64,000 nt of DNA, from positions 1 through 64,000 of the forward strand of contig NZ_QGKL01000006.1 in assembly GCF_003172895.1 (NCBI RefSeq), written 5' to 3'. Below are positions 36,136 through 45,953 of the stretch, in pieces. A model generated the notes under the pieces. That model was given only the letters and a program-made list of their open reading frames with translations. It was not told the DNA's origin and made no database searches. How positions within the stretch are numbered: position 1 is the stretch's first letter; each line of letters begins with the position of its first letter. The stretch comes from Leucothrix arctica. GTDB lineage: Bacteria; Pseudomonadota; Gammaproteobacteria; Thiotrichales; Thiotrichaceae. The translations under genes were made by a program, and so were the position numbers.

Positions 36136-36318
36136 TGCAGGGCACCTTTTCGACCTTTTTAATCAACCACTTGCAGAGGGGATTGGCTAAAATTTTCAAT
36201 TTCAAAAAGTTAGGTTTTAGCATTTTCATCACTCCAACCTTATGCATAACAGCGAATTAACTCATTATACATTGTGCTGAAACAAACGCCATTTGTCACG
36301 CATTCGCAAGCTTGTAAG
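36136..36318 (-). promoter_or_regulatory. Leader of array 4
   Basis: A full-length leader nearly identical to leaders 3 and 5: proximal 82 bp, TATAAT on the minus strand at 36264-36269, and GTCACG plus GCAAGCTTGTAAG at 36295-36318. It ends at the stop of the DUF4143 ATPase gene, which is read in the same direction. Confidence 0.88.
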
Positions 36319-36319
36319 G

Positions 36320-37702
36320 CTAAGCAATCAACGCGCCCAAGCGATTAACCAAGTAAAACGGTAAGTTCACTAGCTTAAAGTCGCGCGTTTTATTATTACT
36401 TTTAGCTACCAACTCATTAACCGATGGTTTGCCTGAACTCACTCTTACCGCTACATCAGCCTGTTTTTTTATCACGTAAGACTGCAATGACTTTATCGTT
36501 CCCGTGCTGCCCGCCTTCACTTCGACAGGAATAATGGTGTTACCTGCAACATACAAAAAGTCGACTTCCGCTTGTGCCTCAGACCTTGGCGGGTGCCAGT
36601 AGTAAAGCTCAGGGTTTACATATTCAGGTTTTGAGTAAAGCAGCTGCTGTCCAACAAACTGCTCAGCAAGTGAGCCACGGTTTGCTAACTCTAAGGTGTT
36701 ACTCATGACCTCTTGAGCGGGGATACCTTGAGCAGATAACAGCAACCCCACATCAATAAACAGAAACTTACTAATCCGCACTTTTGTCTCAGAACCTAGC
36801 GGAACCGTTTGCGCGTTACTGTGCAGCACTCTGTAAAAAAGACGCGCTTCTTGAAACTGTTCCAATGCGGCATTGAGCTCTCGATTATTGCCACTGCTAT
36901 TACGTGCTATTTCATTCGCTTGCTTGTGAGAAAACTGCTGCCCAACCTGCCCTAGTGCGCCATTAAAAAACGCGTTGAGCATCAAAGCACTTTGCGAACC
37001 TCGGTACTTGGCAAAGTCGTCTTTATAGGTTTGCAGCAAGGCGGTTTGGTATCTCAATATATCGGCATGGTTGAAGTGACTGTTAATACCAATTTGTACA
37101 CAGTGCGGCATGCCACCGCTTAAGGTATAGCGGCGCACTAAACCCAGCAGCTGTTCGTGCAAGCTGTCAGGGATCAGGTGCATATTATCCAAGGTCAACA
37201 TATCCAACGCACGAAGTTCTGTTTCAGCACCAATCGCTACTAGAAATTCGTCGAACTTCAGCGGCCCCATAAAGTAAGGCTCGATACGTCCAACAGGGCT
37301 GGGGAGTTTGTAATTATTCAGCACTTGGTCAAGCAGTGAGCCAGTTAAGATGACGGCCATATTTGGCATATCTTCGTAAAAATAACGTAAGCAGGCATAG
37401 GCCGATGGAATAGCCTGAGCTTCATCTAAAAACAGTATCGCAGGGCTGTCTTTACTCAGCGCCTGCCCTGACAGTAGTGAGAAGTTAAACAACAAGTCAT
37501 CTAATCGGAAACCATCAAACAATGGTGCAAGGTCTGTATGACGCTCCAAGTTGATCTCTATCATCGGGACATTTAACTGCTCGGCAGCCATGCGCACACT
37601 GGTGGTTTTGCCAACCTGCCGCGCACCCCGTATGACTAAAGGTTTGCGCTGTGTTTGCTTATACCAATGAGTGATATCTGAGACTGCTTCACGAATGAAC
37701 AT
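36320..37702 (-). CDS. ATP-binding protein with DUF4143 domain
   Basis: A 460-residue AAA-type ATPase. Walker A is GARQVGKT (residues 26-33), Walker B is ILFLDEAQ (about 89-96), followed by the family block RIEPYFMGPLKFDEFL. The C-terminal DUF4143 part ends with EVDFLY and IIPVEVKAG, a PD-(D/E)XK-like arrangement. The family is common, sometimes in defence islands or as orphan cargo, and its role is unknown. It is enclosed between array 5, whose transcript runs into it, and leader 4. Confidence 0.85.
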   Translation of the reverse strand: MFIREAVSDITHWYKQTQRKPLVIRGARQVGKTTSVRMAAEQLNVPMIEINLERHTDLAPLFDGFRLDDLLFNFSLLSGQALSKDSPAILFLDEAQAIPSAYACLRYFYEDMPNMAVILTGSLLDQVLNNYKLPSPVGRIEPYFMGPLKFDEFLVAIGAETELRALDMLTLDNMHLIPDSLHEQLLGLVRRYTLSGGMPHCVQIGINSHFNHADILRYQTALLQTYKDDFAKYRGSQSALMLNAFFNGALGQVGQQFSHKQANEIARNSSGNNRELNAALEQFQEARLFYRVLHSNAQTVPLGSETKVRISKFLFIDVGLLLSAQGIPAQEVMSNTLELANRGSLAEQFVGQQLLYSKPEYVNPELYYWHPPRSEAQAEVDFLYVAGNTIIPVEVKAGSTGTIKSLQSYVIKKQADVAVRVSSGKPSVNELVAKSNNKTRDFKLVNLPFYLVNRLGALIA

Positions 37703-37785
37703 AAACCACCATAACTCTTAAGCTGAATTAAAGTGTAACACTTTTTTATATTATTTGAATTAAAGTGGTTGATTTAAAAACGAGG

Positions 37786-38771
37786 TGTTTAATCCCTTCT
37801 TCATCAGGGCATCGTTTTCACTCTCACGCTCGTCTACGCCTCCTGTACGAGCTTCGTCTTAATCCCTTCTTCATCAGGGCGTCGTTTTCACGAATATCGA
37901 GTATGACCTTCTGCCTCAAGCCTTTACGTCTTAATCCCTTCTTCATCAGGGCGTCGTTTTCACTTGGATTAATGCCGTAGCAGTCAACACGGAACGGTCT
38001 TAATCCCTTCTTCATCAGGGCATCGTTTTCACTTGGATTAATGCCGTAGCAGTCAACACGGAACGGTCTTAATCCCTTCTTCATCAGGGCATCGTTTTCA
38101 CAGCACCATCAAGCCAAACTATGTTGACTATCGATGTCTTAATCCCTTCTTCATCAGGGCATCGTTTTCACAGGTAGAGCAGGTCGCACTAGATCCAAAG
38201 GCTAAGTCTTAATCCCTTCTTCATAGCACAGCCATCATTCAAGGAAATGTCTTAATCCCTTCTTCATCAGGGCATCGTTTTCACCCAAGCTATTATCAAC
38301 TACCTTGAATCGAAAGGTCTTAATCCCTTCTTCATCAGGGCATCGTTTTCACTTTTGTAAGTAAGTCGCAGTCATTTTTTGACGCACAGTCTTAATCCCT
38401 TCTTCATCAGGGCATCGTTTTCACGGAGTTAGTATTCTTTAACAATGGAAAATTAAACGTCTTAATCCCTTCTTCATCAGGGCATCGTTTTCACTGATGT
38501 TTTAAATCTGGCAGCGGAAAACTTACGTCTTAATCCCTTCTTCATCAGGGCATCGTTTTCACCCAAAAAAAGGAACAGTTTGGATGACTGACAAAGGTCT
38601 TAATCCCTTCTTCATCAGGGCATCGTTTTCACTATATACTTAAACAATATAGGAAGTAATACAAAGTCTTAATCCCTTCTTCATCAGGGCATCGTTTTCA
38701 CTTCTAGCGAAAGCCGAAGCGATGCAAGCCGAAGCGTCTTAATCCCTTCTTCATCAGGGCATCGTTTTCAC
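37786..38771 (-). CRISPR. CRISPR array 5: 15 repeats (one truncated), 14 spacers
   Basis: Repeats start at 37786, 37856, 37928, 37997, 38066, 38136, 38206, 38249, 38317, 38389, 38459, 38527, 38597, 38666 and 38736. The copy at 38206 keeps only 19 bp and is followed by a 24-bp spacer remnant, the trace of a deletion. Spacers 37964-37996 and 38033-38065 are identical. Repeats at 37856 and 37928 carry GTCG instead of ATCG. The leftmost repeat has a decayed tag (TGTTTAAT). Confidence 0.98.
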
Positions 38772-38954
38772 TGCAGGGCACCTTTTCGACCTTTTTAATC
38801 AACCACTTGCAGAGGGGGTTGGCTAAAATTTTCAATTCCAAAAAGTTAGGTTTTAGCATTTTCATCACTTCAACCTTATACACAACAGCTAATTAACTCA
38901 TTATACATTGTGCTGAAACAAACGCCACTTGTCACGTATTCACAAGCTTGTAAG
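38772..38954 (-). promoter_or_regulatory. Leader of array 5
   Basis: Full-length leader with TATAAT on the minus strand at 38900-38905, 129 bp from the array, and GTCACG plus ACAAGCTTGTAAG at 38931-38954, 160 bp from the array. It marks the right edge of the CRISPR locus; 38955-39005 shows nothing else. Confidence 0.88.
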
Positions 38955-39005
38955 GCTAAGTCAGCTTGCTTCTTAGGTACATTTAACTACGCCAGCAGCA
39001 CACAC

Positions 39006-39032
39006 AAAAAAACCCAGCAAGCGCTGGGTTCT
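39006..39032 (-). terminator. Terminator of the HPF-family gene
   Basis: Inverted repeat AACCCAGC and GCTGGGTT around a short loop. On the minus strand it is followed by a run of T. It lies about 40 bp after the HPF-family stop. Confidence 0.88.
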
Positions 39033-39070
39033 TTATCAATCTAAATTTGTACTTACACAGTCACAAAGAC

Positions 39071-39391
39071 CTATTCAGACACTTCAGCCCTCTTAGCTCT
39101 ACGACGTTTCACTCGACGCAAGGTAGTACGAGAAGCACGTGACATGGCACTGCGAATACTCGCATAAGCGTCAGTACTACGTTTACTTACAACAATAGGC
39201 GGCTGCCTAGCTAATTTCACCTCAACCGTGCACTCTTTGTCTTGCAGTGGACCGTTGATTTTTTTAAGTCGGACAATCAAACTTTCAACTCTATCTGAGC
39301 ACTTAGTCATCGATTGACCAGCCTGTTCTTTGATAAAAGTTTCTAGTGCGTCAGTTAGTGCGAAGTCGCTTGAGTGTATTGTTGTTTGCAT
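39071..39391 (-). CDS. HPF/RaiA-family ribosome-associated protein
   Basis: A 106-residue protein with the beta-alpha-beta-beta-beta-alpha pattern of the sigma-54 modulation/HPF family: SSDFALTDALETFIKEQ, VRLKKINGPLQDKECTVEVKL, and SIRSAMSRASRTTLRRVKRRR. The basic C-terminus fits rRNA binding. Relatives bind the 30S subunit and help ribosomes hibernate in stationary phase. AGGAGT lies before the ATG. A terminator follows. Confidence 0.85.
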   Translation of the reverse strand: MQTTIHSSDFALTDALETFIKEQAGQSMTKCSDRVESLIVRLKKINGPLQDKECTVEVKLARQPPIVVSKRSTDAYASIRSAMSRASRTTLRRVKRRRAKRAEVSE

Positions 39392-39692
39392 TGTGGTACT
39401 CCTAAACTTAAGTGATTAATTAGTTCGTTAAAAATAAACTCGTTGTCTGTGCCTCTACTATTTAAAAAAACGCTTACATAACAGTCGAAAAAGCTAACGG
39501 CGTTAACTTCATCGACCAATAAATCTTAAATTCAACATAGCAATTTTTTGCTTCAATGCCAAATATTCCACACATCTTTAATGAATACGTAATGATGTAA
39601 CTAAGGAATCGATCTTTCGTTATTCGTAAAAGATGCGTTTAAATTTTAGTAGTATGATACGAAAACCAACTAAACAAACTTAGGCCTTCTGA
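39392..39692. other. Divergent intergenic region
   Basis: These 301 bases separate the HPF-family gene (minus) from the membrane phosphatase gene (plus). They hold the HPF ribosome binding site (about 39398-39403) and presumably promoters for both genes. The sequence is AT-rich with no ORF or clear structure. Confidence 0.45.
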
Positions 39693-40811
39693 ATGTTTCC
39701 GATACTTGTTATTTGCACATTGCTGACACTCTTAGTAACCCTACTACCGTTGTCACGACAGTCGCATTGGGTTATCAGAGGCCTCGACTTTCCACGCTTA
39801 CAGTTCACTGTCTTTTCAGCGGTTTTATTAGTCGCTCATTTCATCTTTCTAGATACTCAAGCACTCAACTCTAAGCTTCTCATTTTAGTCACGACTTCAT
39901 GTCTAATCTGGCAGTTATGGTGGATATTGCCCTATACTTTTTTATGGCCCAATGAAGTTAAAACGTCCAAAGATGACAGCCCAGATAGGCAACTCAGCAT
40001 CCTCACCTCAAACGTACTCACGCCTAATCGCAATGTTGATGCGCTCATAAAGCTAGTGGAAAAACACCGTCCCGATATTTTAGTCACACTAGAGTCTGAT
40101 CAGTGGTGGGAAGATAAGCTCCAAGTGTTAGAAGCGGAGATGCCTTTCAGTATTAAATGCCCACTTGATAACCTCTATGGCATGCATGTTTATTCGAGAC
40201 TCCCTCTGCATGACACAAAAGTCTGCTATCTCGTTGAGAAAGATGTCCCATCCATGCACGCCTCCGTAGAGTTGCTAACTGGGGACAAAGTACGAGCGCA
40301 CTTTCTCCACCCTGCTCCACCGAGCCCAACAGAAAACACCGAGTCAGCAGAGCGAGATGCTGAGTTAGTTATCGTCGCTCGAAGTGTTGCAGACAGTGAT
40401 CAACCGGTGGTGGTAACAGGTGATTTAAATGACGTTGCATGGTCAGCAACGACTCGGCTTTTTCGTAAAATAAGTGGGTTGCTAGACCCGCGTGTCGGAC
40501 GTGGCGTCTGTAACACCTTCCATGCTGACTACCCGCTTGTGCGCTGGCCCTTAGATCACTTATTTCATAGTCATCACTTCACCTTGCAAAACATTCAACG
40601 ACTACCTTCGATTGGCTCAGACCACTTTCCATTACTCGCAAGACTATCGTTTACCCCCGTTCAAGGTGTTAATCAAGCAGGCGTAGAAGCGGATGAGTCG
40701 GATAAAGAGTGGGCAAAGGAAATATCTGATGAAAAAAATGTTAGCAAATACGATGTGCCAAAGCCGGGCGAGATATCCACAAAAACTAACCCCCACCCTT
40801 ACAAAAACTAG
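39693..40811 (+). CDS. Membrane endonuclease/exonuclease/phosphatase-family protein
   Basis: A 372-residue protein. Three N-terminal membrane segments (about 2-18, 36-52, 64-83) lead into an EEP domain with SNVLTPNRN (about residue 109), DILVTLESD (catalytic Glu, about 134), GDLNDVAWS (about 247), WPLDHLF and GSDHFPLL. The catalytic set is complete, so it should hydrolyse phosphodiesters or phosphates, probably on the periplasmic side. The C-terminal 55 residues are charged and probably disordered. Confidence 0.83.
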   Translation: MFPILVICTLLTLLVTLLPLSRQSHWVIRGLDFPRLQFTVFSAVLLVAHFIFLDTQALNSKLLILVTTSCLIWQLWWILPYTFLWPNEVKTSKDDSPDRQLSILTSNVLTPNRNVDALIKLVEKHRPDILVTLESDQWWEDKLQVLEAEMPFSIKCPLDNLYGMHVYSRLPLHDTKVCYLVEKDVPSMHASVELLTGDKVRAHFLHPAPPSPTENTESAERDAELVIVARSVADSDQPVVVTGDLNDVAWSATTRLFRKISGLLDPRVGRGVCNTFHADYPLVRWPLDHLFHSHHFTLQNIQRLPSIGSDHFPLLARLSFTPVQGVNQAGVEADESDKEWAKEISDEKNVSKYDVPKPGEISTKTNPHPYKN

Positions 40812-40896
40812 CCCTCAACCACCTTCTCCCTGTAATAGTTTTATGCGCATAATAAGCGTAGGTTAAACAATCATAACGACAAGGGAACGAACCTGT

Positions 40897-41859
40897 ATGG
40901 CTGACATGAGCTATGTTCATATCATCGATTATTATCACCTGCACACTGAATCTATTAACGAACTAATGGACTCAATACTCAGTGGCGTTAACGACGCGTC
41001 TATATACATAGACGCTGACACACTACAATCGGCAATGTCTCGTCTCGAAGAAAAGTACCCGTTTGTAAGCATGCTTTACACCCTTGACCCAGACGGTAAG
41101 CAAAACAGTCCCAACATCTCCCCCAACCCAAAGCTGTCTGACCCAAGTCCAATCGGTAAAGACAGAAGTCACCGCCCTTACTTTGTTCAAACAAATGAAG
41201 ACCCTACACACACAATTACGTCGCCCTATCTTTCTATATCGGGTCGTAGTTTATGTGTTTCGGTCATGGCTAAAGTCTATTCCGATGACCGCGAAGTGAT
41301 TGGCTACATCGTACTAGATGCGTCACTCACTGAAGTGATTTCATTCATGATGGGTGATCAACGTCGCCGCCAATTTAACGGTGTGTTTAAGTGCATTTAT
41401 GCCGCTATTTCAATCGGTCTATTTTGCGTGGTTGGTATACTGTTTTACTTCGCCATGTCGGAGCTTGTGAGCATATTTACCGCGCCCGAAGGGGAAACAG
41501 TTGAGCACTACGCCAAACCCTTTGGCACCATTATCTACCTGACCTTAGCCCTCGCCATATTCGACTTGGCCAAGACAACGCTGGAGGAAGAAGTGTTGAT
41601 GCACAAAGATATCTTCCGACACAGCTCAACGAGGCGCACCATCACCCGTTTCATGGCCGCTATCTTAGTGGCGGTATCTATTGAAGCGCTGGTTCTGATG
41701 TTTAAGTCAGTGATGAGTGACAGCGGCATGTTAACGGGCGCGGTGATGATGTTGTTAGCCGCTGCGGCGTTGCTTTTATCGCTAGGTGCTTACGTTTACT
41801 TGGGCGCTAAAGCTGAAGTATTGATGCTGGAATCAAACCAACCTCGACCTCGACGTTAA
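40897..41859 (+). CDS. PDC/Cache-sensor membrane protein
   Basis: A 320-residue protein. Residues 1-155 resemble a PDC (Cache-like) sensor domain, with DRSHRPYFVQ and SPYLSISGRSLCVSVMAKV. Four hydrophobic segments follow (about 168-188, 207-226, 248-268, 278-300). There is no output domain such as HAMP or kinase, and no N-terminal signal helix, so topology is unclear. AAGGGA lies before the ATG. It may be a stand-alone sensor. Confidence 0.7.
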   Translation: MADMSYVHIIDYYHLHTESINELMDSILSGVNDASIYIDADTLQSAMSRLEEKYPFVSMLYTLDPDGKQNSPNISPNPKLSDPSPIGKDRSHRPYFVQTNEDPTHTITSPYLSISGRSLCVSVMAKVYSDDREVIGYIVLDASLTEVISFMMGDQRRRQFNGVFKCIYAAISIGLFCVVGILFYFAMSELVSIFTAPEGETVEHYAKPFGTIIYLTLALAIFDLAKTTLEEEVLMHKDIFRHSSTRRTITRFMAAILVAVSIEALVLMFKSVMSDSGMLTGAVMMLLAAAALLLSLGAYVYLGAKAEVLMLESNQPRPRR

Positions 41860-42084
41860 ATCCCCCTTAACGTCGGGTCCAAAGTAATGGGCGATAACTT
41901 ACACTTATTAGCCCATTATCAGCCTAAATTGTCGCAACAACATTTATTCAGGTCATTATTAAACAAATTGTAATTTTAAAGGAGCAAAGACATAAAACCG
42001 TAACATTCCCCGATTAGTCTGGCGCAATTCGACGTGTTTTCGAAACCCAAACTATAAAATATCATCACACCAAAAAGGCCCTGT

Positions 42085-44778
42085 ATGAAATTAAGACCCT
42101 TTCTATATTCAGCTACTGCGATGCTTTCTCTCAATGGTGCTGCATCTGCAGAACTGATTTTCTCTGAGTACATCGAAGGTAGTGGCAATAATAAAGCGCT
42201 AGAAATCTACAACTCATCTACAGCAGATGTTGACCTCTCAACTTACAGTGTCGTTGGTTATCAGAATGGTGGGGCAGACGCTGGTTACAGCGTTGACCTA
42301 AGCGGTACTTTGACCGCTGGTAGTGTTTATATCATTGCTCACAGCTCGGCAGATGCTGAGATTCTTGCGAAAGCAGACCAACAATATGGCTTACAGTTTA
42401 ACGGTGATGACGCAGTTACGTTGCAAAACAGCGGCACGATTGTTGACTCGATTGGAAAGATCGGAGAAGACCCGGGCAGCGAATGGGGTAGCGGCGACAG
42501 TACAACTAAAGACCACACCCTACGCAGACAGGCTGGCCTAACAACTGGTGACACTGACGCCACAGACGACTTCGACCCAGCAACACAGTGGGATGCATTT
42601 GAAAAAGACGACTTCAGTGGCATAGGCGCACACGGCTCACTGGTTGTTTCAGACGGTTTACCCGTTGCCAATGCGGGTACTGATCAGTCTGGAATTACAG
42701 CAGGCGCAGTCGTTACCTTAGATGGCTCAGGCAGTGTTGATACGAGCGAAGGTGGTTCGATTATCGACTACAACTGGACACAAACATCAGGCACAACCGT
42801 TGCGTTGGATACTACTGACCCAACCATGCCAAGCTTTACTACTCCGTTGGCAGAAGACTCGCTAACATTCATGCTAACTGTCACGGATAATGACGGAAAC
42901 ACGGCTACCGATACTGTCACAGTGAACGTAAATGCTGTGCTGATTAGTCAGTGTAACGCTCAAACACATGTGATTTCACAGATTCAAGGCAGTGGCGACA
43001 CTTCTCCTTTAGTTGATGAAGTTGTTACGGTTCAAGCGGTTGTGACTAAGCTATTACCTGAGCTGACGGGTTACATGATTCAGGAAGAAGCGGCTGATGA
43101 AGATGGCGATGCAGCGACTTCAGAAGGTGTTTTTGTATACGACTACGCAAATAGCCCAAGTGTTGGTGACGTGGTGTCTATCGTTGGAACGGTTGCCGAG
43201 TACTACGACCTGACTCAACTAAAAAGTGTTTCCAATTTTGATGTCTGTGACACGGGCGTAAGCATTGCAGCAACGGATGCGAGCCTACCTTTCACTGCTG
43301 CAACTGACATTGAAATGTACGAAGGTATGTTGATCACATTCCCTCAGGAGTTGACGGTCACAGAAACATACTCGCTAGGCCGTTACGGTCAGGTTGCGTT
43401 ATCGTCTTCAGGTAAGCGCCCTAACCCAACACAAGTCGCTGCTCCGGGTGAAGATGCTGTTGCACAAGCTGCCGCAAACGCGCTAAACCTAATCATTATG
43501 GATGACGGTAGCAATGCGCAAAATGCGACTATTAGCTACCCAGGTTTTGGTGAGTTAACTTACGACAACGCTATTCGTGGTGGCAACACAATCACTGGCC
43601 TAACAGGCGTAGTGAATTACACATTTAGTACTTACAGTGTCGTGCCTACTGCTGACGTTGCATTTGAAGATGACAACGCACGTACAGCAACGCCAGAAGA
43701 TGTTGGCGGCGAGCTAAAAGTGTCTGGTTTCAACGTGCTGAACTACTTTACAACACTGACAAGTGCTGGCTCTGAGATCTGTGGAAGTGGTGACAACTAC
43801 TGCCGTGGTGCTGACGATGCAGCTGAGTTTGAACGTCAAAACGCTAAGTTAATGAGTGCGCTTTCAGCGATCGATGCTGACATTTTTGGTTTGATCGAAA
43901 TTGAAAATAACGCAGAAGATACAGCGGTATCAACTCTGGTTGAAAACCTAAATGGTGAAGTGGGTGCTGACACTTACAGCTACGTTATGACGGGTATGAT
44001 CGGTGAAGACTCTATCAAGCAAGCGTTGATTTATAAGCCTGCTAAGGTCGAGCCTTTCGGTGACTTCTCTATCGTGGATTATAACGATAGCAAGAACCGC
44101 CCTAGCCTCATTCAAACGTTTAAAACAGTTGGCGGTGAAGATGAGGATGCGTTTACTGTTGTTGTTAATCATCTGAAGTCGAAAGGTTCTGACTGTGATG
44201 AGTTGGGTGATCCTGACTTAGAAGACGGCCAAGGTAACTGTAACCTGACACGTTTAGGTGCAGTTGAAACACTTTTAACTTCACTAAACAGCATGGATAA
44301 CCAAAACATCCTACTATTGGGTGACTTCAACTCATACGCGATGGAAGATCCTATCACTGCTCTGAAAGACGCAGGTTATGTTGACTTAGGTGCAGAAGCC
44401 GGTGAAACAGCGTCTTACGTTTTCGATGGTGAGTGGGGAACATTGGACTATGCATTCGCAAGTGCGTCATTGGCTGACAAGGTTAGCGACACAACAGAAT
44501 GGCATATCAATGCAGACGAGCCGATCAGCTTTGACTACAACACAGACTTTAAAGCCGATACTGAAATCGCTTCTTACTATGGTGATAGTGCATACCGCTC
44601 TTCTGACCATGACCCTGTGATTGTTGGTTTAAACATTACTCCTGTTGTTGATGACGGTAGCAATGATGATGACGATGACGATGACGACAGTAGCGTCGGT
44701 GGTGGACTGGCTATGTCTCCATTATTCATGCTGTTCTCATTACTTGGTTTTGCTGCGATTCGTTTACGTCGTAAATAA
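42085..44778 (+). CDS. ExeM/NucH-type extracellular nuclease
   Basis: An 897-residue secreted nuclease. The layout is: signal peptide (1-23); lamin-tail domain (about 24-150, IFSEYIEGSGNNKALEIYN); PKD-like domain (about 197-285); OB-fold region (about 290-420); EEP nuclease domain (about 550-855) with FGLIEIENN, GDFNSYAMEDP and SSDHDPVIVG; an Asp-rich linker; and a GlyGly-CTERM tail (GGGLAMSPLFML to LRRK). It should degrade extracellular DNA, for nutrients or biofilm turnover. The tail implies rhombosortase processing and type II secretion. Confidence 0.93.
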   Translation: MKLRPFLYSATAMLSLNGAASAELIFSEYIEGSGNNKALEIYNSSTADVDLSTYSVVGYQNGGADAGYSVDLSGTLTAGSVYIIAHSSADAEILAKADQQYGLQFNGDDAVTLQNSGTIVDSIGKIGEDPGSEWGSGDSTTKDHTLRRQAGLTTGDTDATDDFDPATQWDAFEKDDFSGIGAHGSLVVSDGLPVANAGTDQSGITAGAVVTLDGSGSVDTSEGGSIIDYNWTQTSGTTVALDTTDPTMPSFTTPLAEDSLTFMLTVTDNDGNTATDTVTVNVNAVLISQCNAQTHVISQIQGSGDTSPLVDEVVTVQAVVTKLLPELTGYMIQEEAADEDGDAATSEGVFVYDYANSPSVGDVVSIVGTVAEYYDLTQLKSVSNFDVCDTGVSIAATDASLPFTAATDIEMYEGMLITFPQELTVTETYSLGRYGQVALSSSGKRPNPTQVAAPGEDAVAQAAANALNLIIMDDGSNAQNATISYPGFGELTYDNAIRGGNTITGLTGVVNYTFSTYSVVPTADVAFEDDNARTATPEDVGGELKVSGFNVLNYFTTLTSAGSEICGSGDNYCRGADDAAEFERQNAKLMSALSAIDADIFGLIEIENNAEDTAVSTLVENLNGEVGADTYSYVMTGMIGEDSIKQALIYKPAKVEPFGDFSIVDYNDSKNRPSLIQTFKTVGGEDEDAFTVVVNHLKSKGSDCDELGDPDLEDGQGNCNLTRLGAVETLLTSLNSMDNQNILLLGDFNSYAMEDPITALKDAGYVDLGAEAGETASYVFDGEWGTLDYAFASASLADKVSDTTEWHINADEPISFDYNTDFKADTEIASYYGDSAYRSSDHDPVIVGLNITPVVDDGSNDDDDDDDDSSVGGGLAMSPLFMLFSLLGFAAIRLRRK

Positions 44779-44823
44779 ACTGGTAGCTGTTTTAGTGGCT
44801 TAGTCAGCACAACAAACACAAAA

Positions 44824-44855
44824 TCGCCCGCTTTAGTAAGTGGGCGTTTTTGTTT
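44824..44855 (+). terminator. Terminator after the extracellular nuclease gene
   Basis: CGCCCGC pairs with GTGGGCG around an eight-base loop and is followed by TTTTTG. It lies about 50 bp after the nuclease stop. Confidence 0.85.
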
Positions 44856-44891
44856 CTATAATGACCGCTTTTATTTAAGAGTCACAACGAA

Positions 44892-45884
44892 TTATTGACC
44901 GCTACCATCATGAAGAAAGCACCGTACAAAGTGCTTCTCTGAGATCTTGGTTATCTCAGGCATACTTTGCGAACACTTATCCATTGCATGAATACAGCGT
45001 CCTACAAACGGACAACCGACGCTAGAGGCTGTCCAAGTAGGGATATCTTTATTCTTAACATGCAGTGACTTCTCCTCCTTCTGGTGACGCTTTAACGGAC
45101 TAGGAACAGCAGAGATCAATAGTTGCGTATACGGGTGCTGTGGGTCTTGAATGATATCTTCAGTTTCGCCCCACTCAACCATGTGCCCGACATACATTAC
45201 CGCTGTTCTTTCAGCAAAATAACGCGCTGTCGCCAAGTCATGAGTGATATACATAAACGCAACGTTATGCTCGCGCTTCATCTTCTGCATGAGGTTCAGC
45301 ACACCCAGACGAATCGAGACATCCAAGGCTGAGGTTGGCTCATCAGCAAGTACCACATCCGCACCGATAGCCAGTGTCTTAGCGATACAAACACGCTGTC
45401 GTTGGCCACCACTTAGCTCAAAGGGAAACTTCTTTGCTGTTTCTACAGCAGGCGTTAGTCCCACCTCTTCCAACAAGGCATGAATCTTATCTGGCAGCTC
45501 TTTCTTACTCTTAACTTTTTTATGTATCAGTAATGGGCGCGCCAAGTGATGATAGATAGTATGAACTGGGTTTAGCGAACCGTAAGGATCCTGAAAAATC
45601 ATCTGCACCTGCTGTCGGTAGCGTTTGATTTCTTCACCAGAAAACCCACTGATCTCAGTTTCTTTAAAGTTAAGATCACCAGCGCTTTTGTCGTGCAACA
45701 AACTTAACACACGCGCTATTGTGCTCTTACCGCTACCAGACTCTCCTACGACGGCCATTGCTTCACCAGAAAATAGCTCAAAGCTTACGTCATTCAATGC
45801 ACGTATTGAGTTGGGGCCACCAGCAGTTGGAAAATCCTTAACCAACTTTTTGACGGAAAAAATCGGCTTAGACTCTGAAGACAT
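44892..45884 (-). CDS. ABC importer ATPase (OppF/DppF type)
   Basis: A 330-residue ATPase with Walker A GESGSGKST (about residue 44), signature LSGGQRQR, and Walker B VVLADEPTSALD. The C-terminal GCPFVGRC and CSQSMPEI region holds the cysteines that mark the oligopeptide-transporter ATPase family and may bind an Fe-S cluster. It pairs with the OppD-like ATPase. In this locus it probably energises import of oligosaccharides rather than peptides. It is the last gene of the transporter operon. Confidence 0.9.
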   Translation of the reverse strand: MSSESKPIFSVKKLVKDFPTAGGPNSIRALNDVSFELFSGEAMAVVGESGSGKSTIARVLSLLHDKSAGDLNFKETEISGFSGEEIKRYRQQVQMIFQDPYGSLNPVHTIYHHLARPLLIHKKVKSKKELPDKIHALLEEVGLTPAVETAKKFPFELSGGQRQRVCIAKTLAIGADVVLADEPTSALDVSIRLGVLNLMQKMKREHNVAFMYITHDLATARYFAERTAVMYVGHMVEWGETEDIIQDPQHPYTQLLISAVPSPLKRHQKEEKSLHVKNKDIPTWTASSVGCPFVGRCIHAMDKCSQSMPEITKISEKHFVRCFLHDGSGQ

Positions 45885-45953
45885 AGCAGTACACCTTTGC
45901 AGAAAAATTTAATTTAAATAGACACATAACAATCGCTAAATGACGCTTCACAA

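Noticed and set aside
37765-38084. ORFs across array 5 with the same repeated peptides
   Set aside because: Repeat translation. The identical peptide blocks reflect the duplicated spacer.
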